A stretch of DNA of 64,000 nucleotides from Blastochloris viridis (GTDB taxonomy: Bacteria; Pseudomonadota; Alphaproteobacteria; Rhizobiales; Xanthobacteraceae), in the NCBI RefSeq assembly GCF_001402875.1, contig NZ_CP012946.1:1-64000 (forward strand), read 5' to 3'. Below, piece by piece: positions 1 through 10,934 of the stretch; the stretch's first letter is position 1; every line of letters starts with the position of its first letter. Made by a program: the position numbers and the translations under genes. Under the pieces are notes generated by a model that saw only the letters and a list, made by a program, of their open reading frames with translations, searched no databases and was not told the DNA's origin.

Positions 1-192
1 CGAGGTGGCGCGGGCGCATTTTGGCATCGCCGGCCGTGCGGGCGAAAATCAAAAACTCCGGCGCGTCAGGTCCGGCGCAAGCGGGGCGGACAACGCTCGA
101 GAGCGGCCGCCTGGTTCGGCCGGTGCGGCCATGTCATGGCGCTTTGAGGCCGGCGCGCGCTCGCGACGAGGCTCACGTCTGCGGAGAAGGCG
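1..192. other. Window edge, no gene seen
   Basis: This stretch lies downstream of ccmG. I see no frame with a convincing start or recognisable protein on either strand; the short open frames here are compositional. Nothing shows which gene follows ccmG beyond the window. Confidence 0.5.
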
Positions 193-765
193 CTAGTTTG
201 CCAGCGCCTTCTCGATCTCCGGCAGCAGCGTCGATTTCAACGTGTCCGGCATGATCGGGCCGATAAACTTGTAGCGAATGGTGCCGTCGCGGCCGATGAC
301 GAAGGTTTCCGGCACGCCGTAGACGCCCCAATCGATGCCGGTGCGGCCGGACGGGTCGACACCGACCGCGACATAGGGATTGCCGAACCGGCCGAGGAAC
401 GCCTTGGCGTTGTCGTCCTTGTCCTTGTAGTTCAGGCCATAAAGCTTGAACCGCGGGTCCTTGGCGAGTTCGACCAGCTGGGGGTGCTCCTCACGGCAGG
501 GGATGCACCACGACGCCCACACGTTCACCAAGGTGACCTGGCCATTCAGCGTGTCGGCGCCGAACCCCGGCAGGCCGCTGCCCGGCAGCGGCGTCAGCGC
601 GAACGCCGGCACCGGCTTGCCGATCAGGGCGGACGGAATCTTCGATTTGTCGCCCGAGAACAGCCCGACCCAGAACAGCGTTGTCAGCGCGGCGAACAGG
701 CCGAGCGGCAGCAGCGCGAGCCTCAGCCGGCGCGGGGCGGCAGGGGTCTTTTCGGTCGAGGTCAT
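193..765 (-). CDS. ccmG: Cytochrome c biogenesis thiol:disulfide oxidoreductase CcmG/DsbE
   Basis: Membrane-tethered periplasmic thioredoxin that keeps the apocytochrome c CXXC thiols, or CcmH, reduced for heme attachment. The 190-aa protein has one N-terminal membrane anchor (about residues 16-36) and then a thioredoxin fold. The active site is W86-C87-I88-P89-C90 and the cis-proline is P152 in a GVPETF motif. It is the last gene of the minus-strand ccmABCDG operon, and its ATG overlaps the ccmD stop as ATGA. Length and motifs fit the family, and the full redox motif argues for an active enzyme. Confidence 0.96.
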   Translation of the reverse strand: MTSTEKTPAAPRRLRLALLPLGLFAALTTLFWVGLFSGDKSKIPSALIGKPVPAFALTPLPGSGLPGFGADTLNGQVTLVNVWASWCIPCREEHPQLVELAKDPRFKLYGLNYKDKDDNAKAFLGRFGNPYVAVGVDPSGRTGIDWGVYGVPETFVIGRDGTIRYKFIGPIMPDTLKSTLLPEIEKALAN

Positions 766-974
766 GGCAGGCCGGCTCCTTCCACCGCCGCCGCCGGCTT
801 GGGCGTCGTCGCGGCCGGCCGGCGCCGGGCGTCGGCCACGGCCTCGAGCTTGGCGAGTTCGCGGCGGCGGGCGCGATAGTCGAGCATCACCCAGGCGATC
901 AGGCCGAGCGTGATCGCCACGGCGGCGCCCCAGGCGAGCTGGATGAACAGGGCGTGCGGTCCAAGGTCGATCAT
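762..974 (-). CDS. ccmD: Heme exporter protein CcmD
   Basis: A 70-aa single-pass membrane protein that helps release holo-CcmE from the CcmABC complex. The start MIDLGPHA gives a short N-terminus, one hydrophobic helix (about residues 8-28) and a basic, Ala/Pro-rich cytoplasmic tail, the usual CcmD layout. A longer upstream frame exists, but its extra residues are antisense-like and overlap the ccmC 3' end. It begins 7 nt after ccmC and overlaps ccmG by ATGA. CcmD is poorly conserved, so the call rests mainly on position and topology. Confidence 0.9.
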   Translation of the reverse strand: MIDLGPHALFIQLAWGAAVAITLGLIAWVMLDYRARRRELAKLEAVADARRRPAATTPKPAAAVEGAGLP

Positions 975-981
975 GACGGGC

Positions 982-1719
982 TCACGCGGTGGCGCCGCGC
1001 TGGGCGGCGAGGATGCGCAGCGTGCGAACACGCCGGCGCAGGATTTCGTTGCGCATGGCGGACAGGTGCAGCGTGATGAACAGCGCGGTGGCGCCGAGCG
1101 CCATGATCAGCAGCGGCGTCAGGATCGAGGAATGGATGGTCGGGCCGTCGAGCCGGATCACCGAGGTCGGCTGATGCAGCGTGTTCCACCAGTCGACCGA
1201 GAACTTGATGATCGGGATGTTCACCGCGCCGACCAGGGTCAGCACCGCGGCGGCACGCCCGGCGCGGCCGGGGTCCTCCACCGTGCGCCACAGCGCGATC
1301 AGGCCGAGATAGATCAGCAGCAGCACCAGGGTCGAGGTCAGCCGGGCATCCCACACCCAGTAGGTACCCCACATCGGCCGGCCCCACAGCGCGCCGGTGA
1401 GCAGGCACAACAGGGTGAAGGCGGCGCCGATCGGGGCGGCGGCTTTCTGCGATACGTCGGCCAGCGGGTGCTTCCACACCAGCGTGCCGATCGCCGACAG
1501 CGTCATCACCACGTAGCAGGCCATGCCCAGCCAGGCGGAGGGCACGTGGATGTAGAGGATGCGGACGGTGGCGCCCTGCTGATAGTCCTCCGGGGCCACG
1601 AAGAAAGCGAAGTAGATGCCGACGGCGAGCAGGCCGGCGGCGAGCGCACCGCAAAGCGGAATGAGCGTGCGGGCGAACGCGAGGAACCGCGTAGGATTAG
1701 CCAGATCGATGAGCGCCAT
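982..1719 (-). CDS. ccmC: Heme ABC transporter permease / heme-handling protein CcmC
   Basis: Integral membrane protein that presents heme to CcmE during System I cytochrome c maturation. The 245-aa protein has six predicted membrane segments and the tryptophan-rich WGTYWVWD signature at residues 117-124. Flanking periplasmic histidines are H58 (in YIHVP) and H182 (in NTLHQP), the expected axial heme ligands. It lies between ccmB (88 nt upstream) and ccmD on the minus strand. Length and motif are canonical. Confidence 0.97.
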   Translation of the reverse strand: MALIDLANPTRFLAFARTLIPLCGALAAGLLAVGIYFAFFVAPEDYQQGATVRILYIHVPSAWLGMACYVVMTLSAIGTLVWKHPLADVSQKAAAPIGAAFTLLCLLTGALWGRPMWGTYWVWDARLTSTLVLLLIYLGLIALWRTVEDPGRAGRAAAVLTLVGAVNIPIIKFSVDWWNTLHQPTSVIRLDGPTIHSSILTPLLIMALGATALFITLHLSAMRNEILRRRVRTLRILAAQRGATA

Positions 1720-1807
1720 GGGCGGCTTTTACCGGGAGAGCCGGCGGCCTGCAATGCGCTGCGTCAAGGGCCAGCGAATCCACGTAGGCGGCGGCGTCCG
1801 TTCCGCC

Positions 1808-2476
1808 TCAGTCGAGCCCGGCCCGGATCGCGGCGCCGGCGGCGACCGGCCCCAGCACCAGGCTGCCGAGCGAGAGCGCGCACAGGATCGTGAACGGCGC
1901 CCCGAACGGCACGCCGCCGGTGACGGCGGCGTTCGAGGCCGAGATGCCGAACACCAGGATCGGGATCGACAGCGGCAAGATCAGCACCGCCACCAACAGG
2001 CCGCCGCGCCGAAGCGTCACCGCCAGCGCCGCGCCGACCAGCCCGATGAAGGTAAGCGCCGGGGTGCCGACCAGCAGCGTCAGCACCACCGCGCCGATCG
2101 CCGCCGGCTCCAGATTGAGCAGCAGCGACAGCACCGGCGCCGCCAGCACCAGCGGCACGCCGGTGGCGATCCAATGGGCGAGGCCCTTGGTGGCGGCGAC
2201 CAGCTCCAGCGGGGTGTGCGCCATCAAGAGGAGGTCGAGCGTGCCGTCCTCCTGATCCTGGGCGAACAGCCGGTCGAGCGCGAGCAGGCTCGCCAGCAGC
2301 GCGCCGACCCACAGGATGGCCGGGCCGATGCGGCGCAAGAGATTGAGGTCCGGGCCGATGGCGAACGGCATCACCACCACCACGGTGAGGAAGAACAGCA
2401 CGCCGACGAAGGCGCCGCCGCCGACGCGGACGGCCAGCCGCAGGTCGCGCAAGACGATGGACGTCAAAGCGGTCAT
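1808..2476 (-). CDS. ccmB: Heme exporter permease CcmB
   Basis: Membrane subunit paired with the CcmA ATPase; the complex uses ATP to free holo-CcmE from CcmC/D. The 222-aa protein is almost entirely hydrophobic with about six membrane helices and begins [16 protein letters not shown]. The start is set by ATGA overlap with the ccmA stop; a longer frame extending into ccmA is spurious. The [14 protein letters not shown] segment is typical of the family. Confidence 0.96.
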   Translation of the reverse strand: MTALTSIVLRDLRLAVRVGGGAFVGVLFFLTVVVVMPFAIGPDLNLLRRIGPAILWVGALLASLLALDRLFAQDQEDGTLDLLLMAHTPLELVAATKGLAHWIATGVPLVLAAPVLSLLLNLEPAAIGAVVLTLLVGTPALTFIGLVGAALAVTLRRGGLLVAVLILPLSIPILVFGISASNAAVTGGVPFGAPFTILCALSLGSLVLGPVAAGAAIRAGLD

Positions 2477-3096
2477 TGCACCGCCTCCCCGGCGAGCTTG
2501 AGTTCGTCGGTGGTGACGGCGAGCGGCTGGTGGGTTGCCGCCATCACCAAGCCGCCGGCGGCAAGGTGGCCGGCGATCAGCTCGAACAGCCGCGCCTGAG
2601 CGGCGACGTCGAGCGCGGTGGTCGGCTCGTCGAGCAGCCACAGCGGCCGATGCACCACCAGCAGCCGGGCCAGCGCCAGCCGCCGCCGTTGGCCGGCCGA
2701 GAGATACTGCGCCGGCAGCTCGGCGAGCCGTGCCAGCCCGACCTGGTCGAGCGCGACGCCGAGCGCAACGCCGGGGCCGCCGCCGAGGGCGCGGATCCAG
2801 AAATCGAGGTTCTCCGCCACGGTGAGCGCCGGCTTCAACGCGTCAAGATGGCCGAGATAGTGCGCCTGCTCCGCCACGGTGAGTTCGGGGTCGAACCCCT
2901 TAAGCTCCAGCGTGCCCGACACCGGCCGCACCAGTCCGGCGGTGAGGCGGAGCAGCGACGATTTGCCGGCGCCGTTCGGCCCGACCAGCGCCAGCGCCCG
3001 ACCGGCGGCGAGCGAAAACGAGAGGTCGCGAAACACCTCGCGGCCGCCGCGTTCGCAGATGAGACGCTCGCCGACGAGGCGCTGTTGTGACGGCAT
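2473..3096 (-). CDS. ccmA: Cytochrome c biogenesis ATP-binding protein CcmA
   Basis: ABC ATPase of the CcmAB(CD) complex, first gene of the minus-strand ccm operon. The 207-aa protein has Walker A GPNGAGKS at residues 39-46, signature LSAGQ at 132-136, Walker B LWLLDEP at 152-158 and the switch histidine near 189. I chose the ATG at 3096 (MPSQQRL), which gives the usual CcmA length; about 50 upstream in-frame residues are Arg/Pro-rich and unlike the family. It is transcribed away from acnA across a 323-bp gap. Confidence 0.96.
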   Translation of the reverse strand: MPSQQRLVGERLICERGGREVFRDLSFSLAAGRALALVGPNGAGKSSLLRLTAGLVRPVSGTLELKGFDPELTVAEQAHYLGHLDALKPALTVAENLDFWIRALGGGPGVALGVALDQVGLARLAELPAQYLSAGQRRRLALARLLVVHRPLWLLDEPTTALDVAAQARLFELIAGHLAAGGLVMAATHQPLAVTTDELKLAGEAVQ

Positions 3097-3419
3097 GACG
3101 AGAGAAACCGGCGAAACGGGACGGGAGAAGACCAACACCACGCCCGCTCCCCGCGCGCAAGAGGCCCCGGCGTGCCGGCGGCGCTCGCAACACGCCGGTA
3201 GCGACGGCGATCGCGCCGCGGCGGGCCGGCTTTGCCGCCTCAAATTGCGACATTCGTCGCAGGCGTTTCGGCAGATCTCGCGCGTGTTGTTTGAAGGGGC
3301 TATAAGCCGCAGTGCCGTCGCAATGATCTTGGGGGGTGGCCAGTTGGCTTGGCCGGACTCTCGGCATTGGCCCTGTGCGGCGTGCCAGATTTCACCTTCA
3401 TTCGGGAACGGCTTCCGCC
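3097..3419. promoter_or_regulatory. Divergent ccmA/acnA intergenic region
   Basis: This 323-bp gap between the divergent start codons must carry both promoters. I see no operator or riboswitch I can name. A G-run lies near 3331-3336, and composition drops in GC around 3270-3320, where promoter elements would be expected. Confidence 0.4.
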
Positions 3420-6128
<2,709 letters not shown>

Positions 6129-6132
6129 ATCG

Positions 6133-6173
6133 GTGGCCTCGCCGCCGGCCGTTGCGTGCGGCGGCGAGGCCAC
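6133..6173 (+). terminator. Strong hairpin downstream of acnA
   Basis: A perfect 14-bp GC-rich stem (6133-6146 with 6160-6173) encloses a 13-nt loop and begins 5 nt after the acnA stop. There is no following T-run, so it is either a 3'-end stabilising hairpin or a Rho-assisted terminator rather than a classic intrinsic terminator. Confidence 0.6.
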
Positions 6174-6223
6174 ACACAGACGTGACTCCTCCGCGGACGC
6201 GGCGCGGTTTATGACAACGCTCG

Positions 6224-6964
6224 ATGAAGCTGCCCCTGCGGATCCTCAGTGTTGTGCTGGCGCTGGCCCCGGTCGCCCCGGCCGCGGCGTTCGCCAGCGG
6301 CGATGCGCCCATGGTGGTGGAGCTGTTCACCAGCCAGGGCTGCTCGTCCTGCCCGCCCGCCGATTCCTACATCAGCGAGCTGGCCGACCGGCCGGGCGTG
6401 ATCGCGCTGTCGCTGGCGGTCGACTACTGGGACTATCTCGGCTGGAAGGACACGCTGGCGCAGCCCGGCAACAGCGCGCGCCAGCGGGCCTATGCCGCAT
6501 CGCTCGGCGACCGCCGGCTGTTCACGCCGCAGATGGTCGTCAATGGCCGCGAGTCGGCGCCCGGCCATGACCGGGCGACCATCGAGCACGCCCTGCGCAC
6601 CGCCAGGGCGCTGACCCGAGCCACGCTGCCGGTGCGGGTGTCGGCCGAGCCGGGCGATGGCCGCGTCGACGTCACCATCGCCGACGCCGGCGGCCGCAGC
6701 GGCGAGGTGTGGGCGCTCGGCGTCCAGCGCCGCGTCCGGGTCGACATCGGCCGCGGCGAGAATGCCGGCCGCACCGCGACCTATCGCAACGTCGTGCGGT
6801 CGATGACCAAGGTCGCGAGCTGGAGCGGCCGGAGGGTCACCGTCAGCCTCGACACCGCCGAGTGGCTGGACGAGGGCTGCGATCTGGTGGTGGTGCTGGT
6901 GCAGGATGCGCCGGAGGGGCGGCTCGGGCCGGTGATCGGCGCCGCCACCGCGGCGCTGCGCTGA
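6224..6964 (+). CDS. DUF1223 domain protein, exported thioredoxin-like
   Basis: 246-aa protein with an N-terminal signal peptide (about residues 1-24, AAAFASG cleavage region). The DUF1223 hallmark ELFTSQGCSSCPPAD has C40 and C43 in a CXXC arrangement, followed by DYWDYLGWKD. The fold is thioredoxin-like and the predicted location is periplasmic, but no substrate is established. It lies 95 nt after acnA on the same strand, separated by the strong hairpin, so co-transcription is uncertain. The family name is secure; the function is not. Confidence 0.85.
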   Translation: MKLPLRILSVVLALAPVAPAAAFASGDAPMVVELFTSQGCSSCPPADSYISELADRPGVIALSLAVDYWDYLGWKDTLAQPGNSARQRAYAASLGDRRLFTPQMVVNGRESAPGHDRATIEHALRTARALTRATLPVRVSAEPGDGRVDVTIADAGGRSGEVWALGVQRRVRVDIGRGENAGRTATYRNVVRSMTKVASWSGRRVTVSLDTAEWLDEGCDLVVVLVQDAPEGRLGPVIGAATAALR

Positions 6965-6978
6965 GCCCGATACCAAAA

Positions 6979-6999
6979 CGCCACCCTGCGAGGGTGGCG
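6979..6999. terminator. Hairpin after the DUF1223 gene
   Basis: A 9-bp perfect stem (6979-6987 with 6991-6999, loop GCG) follows the stop by 14 nt. The plus strand lacks a T-run after it; the minus strand would have four Ts. It may act as a weak or bidirectional terminator. Confidence 0.45.
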
Positions 7000-7041
7000 A
7001 ACATCGAACTCGACCGATCTGACGGCGCTGTCGGCAGCAGG

Positions 7042-7148
7042 CTAGAGCATCATCCGACCTGACTGCATCAGGTCAGATGCTCTAGGTCTTTGTAATTTCG
7101 CATTTTCTTTCGCACAACCGGAACCCACTTGTGCGGAAAATGCTCTAG
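7042..7148. repeat. Bipartite palindromic repeat, copy A
   Basis: Two palindromic modules share the arm CTAGAGCAT/ATGCTCTAG. Module 1 (7042-7085) has arms at each end and an inner CCTGACTG..CAGG hairpin. Module 2 (about 7095-7148) runs from TTTCGCATTTTC through CGCA..CCGG..TGCGGAAAATGC to a third ATGCTCTAG arm. A second copy of the whole bipartite element lies at 27178-27277, and module-2 relatives lie at 18351-18406 and 57915-57961. The rest of the 6965-7441 gap contains no convincing gene. Confidence 0.75.
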
Positions 7149-7441
7149 CCTGGGCGTTTCTCACGCTCAGGCCGTCACGGCCGAAAGGTGGACCGACCGA
7201 GCTATACCCCGGGGGCTGGGGGGCTGGGGTTTTGCCGAGGCACCGCGCCGGTCGGTCCTTGGCTCAATAACCGTGAGACTCTCGTGTTGTTCCGGCCGCC
7301 CGAAAATAATGGCGTACGCCTTGGGCTGCCATGACTGAGCCTTGCGGGATTGGGCCGCGGCGATGCCGCCGTTTCCGCTTGAACGCCGCCAAATTCCAGC
7401 GATCATGACGCAAGGGTGACATTCTCCAGCAGGAGGCGCGC

Positions 7442-7834
7442 TTGGACGACATCGACCCTAGCCAGGCCCGCGGCGGCATGCCGGTCGATTGGACCGTGCC
7501 GCCCGCCGCCATCGCCGCCATCGGAGCCGCGCCGGCGTACATCACCTTCGACCGTCGCGAACTCGACAGCATCCTGAACCTCTACGGCCGCAAGGTCGCC
7601 ACCGGCGAATGGCGCGACTACGCCATCGACTTTCTCAAGGACCGCGCGGTGTTCTCGGTGTTTCGGCGCTCGGCCGAGGTGGCGCTGTATCGGGTCGAGA
7701 AGGTCCCGCGCCTCGCCCGCAAGCAGGGCGCCTACAGCGTGGTGACGGCGACCGGGCTGATCCTGAAGCGCGGCTCCGACCTCGCCCGGGTGCTGAGCGC
7801 GCTCGACAAGCCGGTGCGGCTGGTGGCTGGCTGA
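7442..7834 (+). CDS. DUF2794 domain-containing protein
   Basis: Conserved hypothetical alphaproteobacterial protein of 130 aa, with the family core FDRRELDSILNLYGRKVATG..WRDYAIDFL and a basic C-terminal half; no signal peptide or membrane segment. The start is a TTG at 7442, supported by AGGAGG at 7431-7436 with 5-nt spacing. An in-frame ATG 12 codons later has no comparable ribosome-binding site. The function is unknown. It converges with the GNAT gene, with only one base between their stops. Confidence 0.82.
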   Translation: MDDIDPSQARGGMPVDWTVPPAAIAAIGAAPAYITFDRRELDSILNLYGRKVATGEWRDYAIDFLKDRAVFSVFRRSAEVALYRVEKVPRLARKQGAYSVVTATGLILKRGSDLARVLSALDKPVRLVAG

Positions 7835-7835
7835 G

Positions 7836-8378
7836 TCAGCGTCCGGGCGGCGGTGGCAGGCCGTCGCCTTCGCCCAGCGGGCGCTGCATCAGCACGCTGT
7901 CGAGCCAGCGGCCGTGCTTCCAGCCGGTCGACACCAGCGAGCCGACCATGCGAAACCCCATCGCGGCATGCAGGCCGATCGAGGGCGCGTTGTCCTGGTC
8001 GCCGATCACCGCCACCATCTGGCGAAAGCCGCGCGCGGTGGTCTCGGCGATCAGCCGGCCGAGCAGGGCGCGACCGATGCCGCGGCCGCAGGCACCCTCG
8101 GCCAGATAGATCGAATCCTCCACCGTGAAGCGATAGGCCGGCCGGGTGCGGTAGGCCCCGGCGTAGGCGTAGCCGAGCACGCCGCCGTCCGCACCGGCCG
8201 CCACCAGATAGGGCCCGCCGAACGCGGTGACGACGTCGAGGCGGCGGCGCATCTCGGCCTCGTCGGGCGGGTCGAGCTCGAAGGAGGCGGTGCCGGTGCG
8301 CACGGCCTTTGCATAGATCGCGGTGATGGCGGGAACGTCGCCGTCCGCGGCGGGGCGGAGGGTGAAGGCTGTCAGCAT
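7836..8378 (-). CDS. GNAT N-acetyltransferase, phosphinothricin-acetyltransferase-like
   Basis: Acetyl-CoA-dependent N-acetyltransferase, about 180 aa. N-terminal IYAKAVRTGTASFE and PPDEAEMRRR match the PAT/MnaT-like subgroup that acetylates amino acid analogues. The acetyl-CoA loop GRGIGRALL and C-terminal GFRMVGSL are present. The start is uncertain: ATG at 8378 (MLTAFTLRP) or at 8390. A longer frame would cross the transposon end and is rejected. The transposon begins only about 60 bp upstream, so the native promoter may have been displaced. Confidence 0.8.
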   Translation of the reverse strand: MLTAFTLRPAADGDVPAITAIYAKAVRTGTASFELDPPDEAEMRRRLDVVTAFGGPYLVAAGADGGVLGYAYAGAYRTRPAYRFTVEDSIYLAEGACGRGIGRALLGRLIAETTARGFRQMVAVIGDQDNAPSIGLHAAMGFRMVGSLVSTGWKHGRWLDSVLMQRPLGEGDGLPPPPGR

Positions 8379-8429
8379 GGCACGACGCATACGCCAAATC
8401 CCGCCGGCGGGGGACCCCGCATCTTCCCC

Positions 8430-8437
8430 AAAGCAAA
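8430..8437. repeat. Target-site duplication, left copy
   Basis: AAAGCAAA directly abuts the left terminal inverted repeat and is repeated exactly at 11388-11395. Eight bases is the duplication length expected for IS1595-family elements. Confidence 0.9.
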
Positions 8438-8463
8438 GGCGATTATATACTTGACGAACCACG
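8438..8463. repeat. Left terminal inverted repeat of the transposon
   Basis: The 26-bp end pairs with 11362-11387; mismatches are at repeat positions 3, 4, 16 and 17. It starts with GG, as is usual for IS1595-type ends. Confidence 0.9.
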
Positions 8464-8499
8464 GATGATTTAGTACCTTGAATCTCAAGGAGATAAGTC

Positions 8500-9411
8500 A
8501 TGTCCGTGCTTTCCAAGCCCTTCTTTCACGACGAAGCCGCCGCGTTCGCCCATGTCGAGGCGATCCTGTGGCCGAAGGGGCCTGTCTGCCCGCATTGCGG
8601 CAACATGGGTAAGCACTATGATCTGGCGAAGACCCGCATTGGCCTTCGTAAATGCGCCGACTGCCGCAAGCAGTTCACGGTTCGCGTGGGAGCGGTCTTC
8701 GAGTCCTCTCATGTCGAACTGCACAAGTGGCTACAGGCGGTCTATCTGATCTGCGCTTCCAAAAAAGGCGTGAGCGCGCACCAGATGCACCGCATCCTTG
8801 AAGTCACGTATAAGACGGCGTGGTTCATGATGCACCGCATCCGCGAGGCTATGCGCTCTGGCGATCTCGCGCCCATGGGCGGCGAAGGCGGCATCGTGGA
8901 AGTGGACGAGACCTTTATCGGTCGCGAGCCCGGCAAGCCGGTGCGCCGCGCCTACCATCACAAGATGAAGGTGCTCACCCTCGTTGATCGCGAAACCAAG
9001 CAGGCCCGCAGCATGGTCGTGGACGACCTCAAGCCCGCGACCATCGCCCCGATCCTGCGCGAGAACATGAGCAAGGAAGCGCGCCTCGCGACCGACGAAG
9101 CCGGCCACTACCTGCACATCGGCCGTGAATTCGCCGACCATGGCGTCGTCCGCCACGGCAAGGAAGAGTACGTCGTGGGCGAGGTCCACACGAACACGAT
9201 TGAGGGCTATTTCAGCATCTTCAAGCGCGGCATGAAGGGCGTGTATCAACATTGCGGTAAGCAGCATCTGCATCGCTACCTTGCGGAGTTCGATTTTCGG
9301 TACAACAATCGCTCTGCGGTGGGTGTAGAGGATCAGGAGCGGTCAATCCGCGCCCTGTCCGGCATCGCCGGCAAGAGGCTTACCTACCGTGGCTCACGAA
9401 GCGCCACGTGA
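8500..9411 (+). CDS. IS1595 family transposase
   Basis: 303-aa transposase. An N-terminal zinc ribbon has C30/C33 (CPHC) and C52/C55 (CADC). The ISXO2-type catalytic core has D136 in VEVDETFIG, D199 in ATDEAGHY, then H230-T-N232-T-I-E235-G and K242 in FKRG, ending with the YNNR motif. All expected catalytic residues are present, with no frameshift or internal stop. AAGGAG at 8486-8491 supports the ATG. It lies about 36 bp inside the left inverted repeat and reads toward the passenger genes. Confidence 0.95.
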   Translation: MSVLSKPFFHDEAAAFAHVEAILWPKGPVCPHCGNMGKHYDLAKTRIGLRKCADCRKQFTVRVGAVFESSHVELHKWLQAVYLICASKKGVSAHQMHRILEVTYKTAWFMMHRIREAMRSGDLAPMGGEGGIVEVDETFIGREPGKPVRRAYHHKMKVLTLVDRETKQARSMVVDDLKPATIAPILRENMSKEARLATDEAGHYLHIGREFADHGVVRHGKEEYVVGEVHTNTIEGYFSIFKRGMKGVYQHCGKQHLHRYLAEFDFRYNNRSAVGVEDQERSIRALSGIAGKRLTYRGSRSAT

Positions 9412-9429
9412 AACCTAAATAGGTGTTGC

Positions 9430-10287
9430 GTGGCGGAATTTCTGGCAATCACGGTGCATCCGTCAGCGTTAGGTGAAAGCGACCTGACGGTGGCGGATGC
9501 CATGCGTCAGGTTCTCGACGTGATCGAGTTGGTCGAGAAGGCCGACGAGGTTGAGGGCTCGGAAGAGTCAAAGGTTGTCTGGCGGCTAAAGAGAGCTTCG
9601 ACGAATAGTCCGTTTACGGTCGAGGCGCAGGGCTGGTCCAAAGACCCTGCTGTTTCAGTTGATGTGCGCGCCGCTCGGGCGAAGCGAACCGCCAGGGAGG
9701 CCATAGCAGGGCTTCTTATTTCTCACGAGCCGCCTGATTGGATGGATGGCGCGGCGCTGAGGACTGCAAAACGGCTTCTCGAACGAAACTTAAATGGGAT
9801 TGGGCAAACAGACCTGCGGATGGGCGACGATCCAATCCAGATTTTCCCTGCCACAGCCCAAATCGGAGTCATCTCGCTTGAGAAGGCGTTGATCGACGAG
9901 AAATTGTCCGCTCCAAACCTTCGACGAACTGAATTCGGATCGTTTGAAGGGGAGATCATCGCAGCGACCCGCCACTATCAGAATCCGGCCCTCGTTATTC
10001 GCGAGCGATTAACGGGTGATCGCATCACCTGCGTTTTGTCACCCGACATTGCCCAGCAGGTCGGGCCGGCCCATAGTTGGACCGAGATATGGGCCGGGCG
10101 GCGAGTCATGGTCGGCGGTGCGCTGCATTACAGTACAGAGGGCCAAATAGCCAAAGCGGACGTCGACGCGCTTAGCGTTGTTGATGAGAGGATTGTTGAT
10201 CTCAATGAGTTACGCGAACTCGACATAACAGGTGGCATGTCTGCCGCAGATTTTTTGAACCTCATTCGTGGCGCGGATAATGGCTAA
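9430..10287 (+). CDS. Transposon passenger protein of unknown function, PIN partner
   Basis: I do not recognise a named family for this 285-aa protein. It begins with GTG 18 nt after the transposase stop. The N-terminal ~60 residues are acidic (AMRQVLDVIELVEKADEVEG). The middle, about residues 175-245, alternates short strands with glycines (GEIIAATRHY, GRRVMVGGALHY) like a small beta-barrel. The tail is DITGGMSAADFLNLIRG. It has no signal peptide or membrane helix. Its last 8 nt overlap the PIN gene, implying coupled translation. It could be a regulator or antitoxin-like partner of the PIN protein, but that is inference from position only. GC is lower than in flanking genes. Confidence 0.75.
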   Translation: MAEFLAITVHPSALGESDLTVADAMRQVLDVIELVEKADEVEGSEESKVVWRLKRASTNSPFTVEAQGWSKDPAVSVDVRAARAKRTAREAIAGLLISHEPPDWMDGAALRTAKRLLERNLNGIGQTDLRMGDDPIQIFPATAQIGVISLEKALIDEKLSAPNLRRTEFGSFEGEIIAATRHYQNPALVIRERLTGDRITCVLSPDIAQQVGPAHSWTEIWAGRRVMVGGALHYSTEGQIAKADVDALSVVDERIVDLNELRELDITGGMSAADFLNLIRGADNG

Positions 10288-10786
10288 GGCTAAGAGGGTC
10301 TATTGGGATTCTTGCGCGTGGTTGGGCCTCTTGAACAAAGAAGACGGCCGCAAAAGGCCATTAGAGATTATCTATAACGGTGCACGGGACGGCTCATATG
10401 AGCTATGGACTTCTACGTATTCATTGGTTGAAGTAAATCGATACGAACATGAAATGGGTAAGCCAAAACCCTTGAGCGCAGAAAATCTCGATCTAATCAA
10501 AGCATTCTTCAATCAGCCGTTCATCAAACTTCTGCCGGTTGACATGGAAATAGCCGATATGGCGCGAAAGCTGGTCCGAGAGACGCCTAAACTCTCTAAG
10601 AGACCAGACGCAGTGCATTTGGCGTCCGCGATCCGATGGTCTCTCGACGAGATGCATACCTATGACGGATCGGACTTGCTCCATCTCTCTGAAAAGTTCG
10701 CCACCAAGGCGGGCACTCTCATCAAGATATGTGTACCCGATGAGGCATCAGATGGCCCGCTCTTCGCAGCCCTTGGCAAAGGATAA
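10280..10786 (+). CDS. PIN-domain protein (putative ribonuclease), transposon passenger
   Basis: 168-aa PIN-fold protein. The acidic active-site set is visible: D10 in VYWDSCAWLGLL, E51 in SLVEVNR, D110 in RPDAVHLASAI and D129/D132 in TYDGSDLL. PIN domains of this type are Mg-dependent RNases such as VapC toxins. At 168 aa it is longer than a typical VapC, and its upstream partner is 285 aa rather than a short antitoxin, so a standard VapBC call is not justified. The ATG at 10280 overlaps the upstream gene by 8 nt; a GTG four codons earlier is an alternative start. Confidence 0.82.
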   Translation: MAKAKRVYWDSCAWLGLLNKEDGRKRPLEIIYNGARDGSYELWTSTYSLVEVNRYEHEMGKPKPLSAENLDLIKAFFNQPFIKLLPVDMEIADMARKLVRETPKLSKRPDAVHLASAIRWSLDEMHTYDGSDLLHLSEKFATKAGTLIKICVPDEASDGPLFAALGKG

Positions 10787-10934
10787 GCAATCGCAGCGGT
10801 TCGTCGACGCCGCCCGCGAACTTGGCGCCGATGAAGACGAGGCACGCTTCGATTCAGCCTTGAAAAAGGTGGCATCAGCACCGCCGCCTAAGGGCGCGCC
10901 CAAACCCGAGCCGAAAAAGAAGCCCGCTGAGTAG
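10752..10934 (+). CDS. Small basic hypothetical protein of the transposon
   Basis: A 60-aa protein starting MARSSQPLAKDKQSQRF, with a helical core FVDAARELGADEDEARFDSAL and a Lys/Pro-rich tail. The start overlaps the PIN gene by 35 nt in another frame and has GAGG about 7 nt upstream. From memory, proteins with this Lys-Gln-Ser-Gln-Arg-Phe core occur in alphaproteobacterial genomes; no function is known to me. Its stop codon lies in the loop of the following terminator. Confidence 0.65.
   Translation: MARSSQPLAKDKQSQRFVDAARELGADEDEARFDSALKKVASAPPPKGAPKPEPKKKPAE

Noticed and set aside
7129..7338. Small ORF overlapping the repeat element (MCGKCSSLG...)
   Set aside because: It begins inside the palindromic repeat, has no ribosome-binding site, and reads as random composition.
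9430..10786. Standard VapBC toxin-antitoxin call
   Set aside because: The partner is 285 aa with no VapB-like DNA-binding N-terminus, and the PIN protein is longer than VapC. Kept as an unnamed pair.
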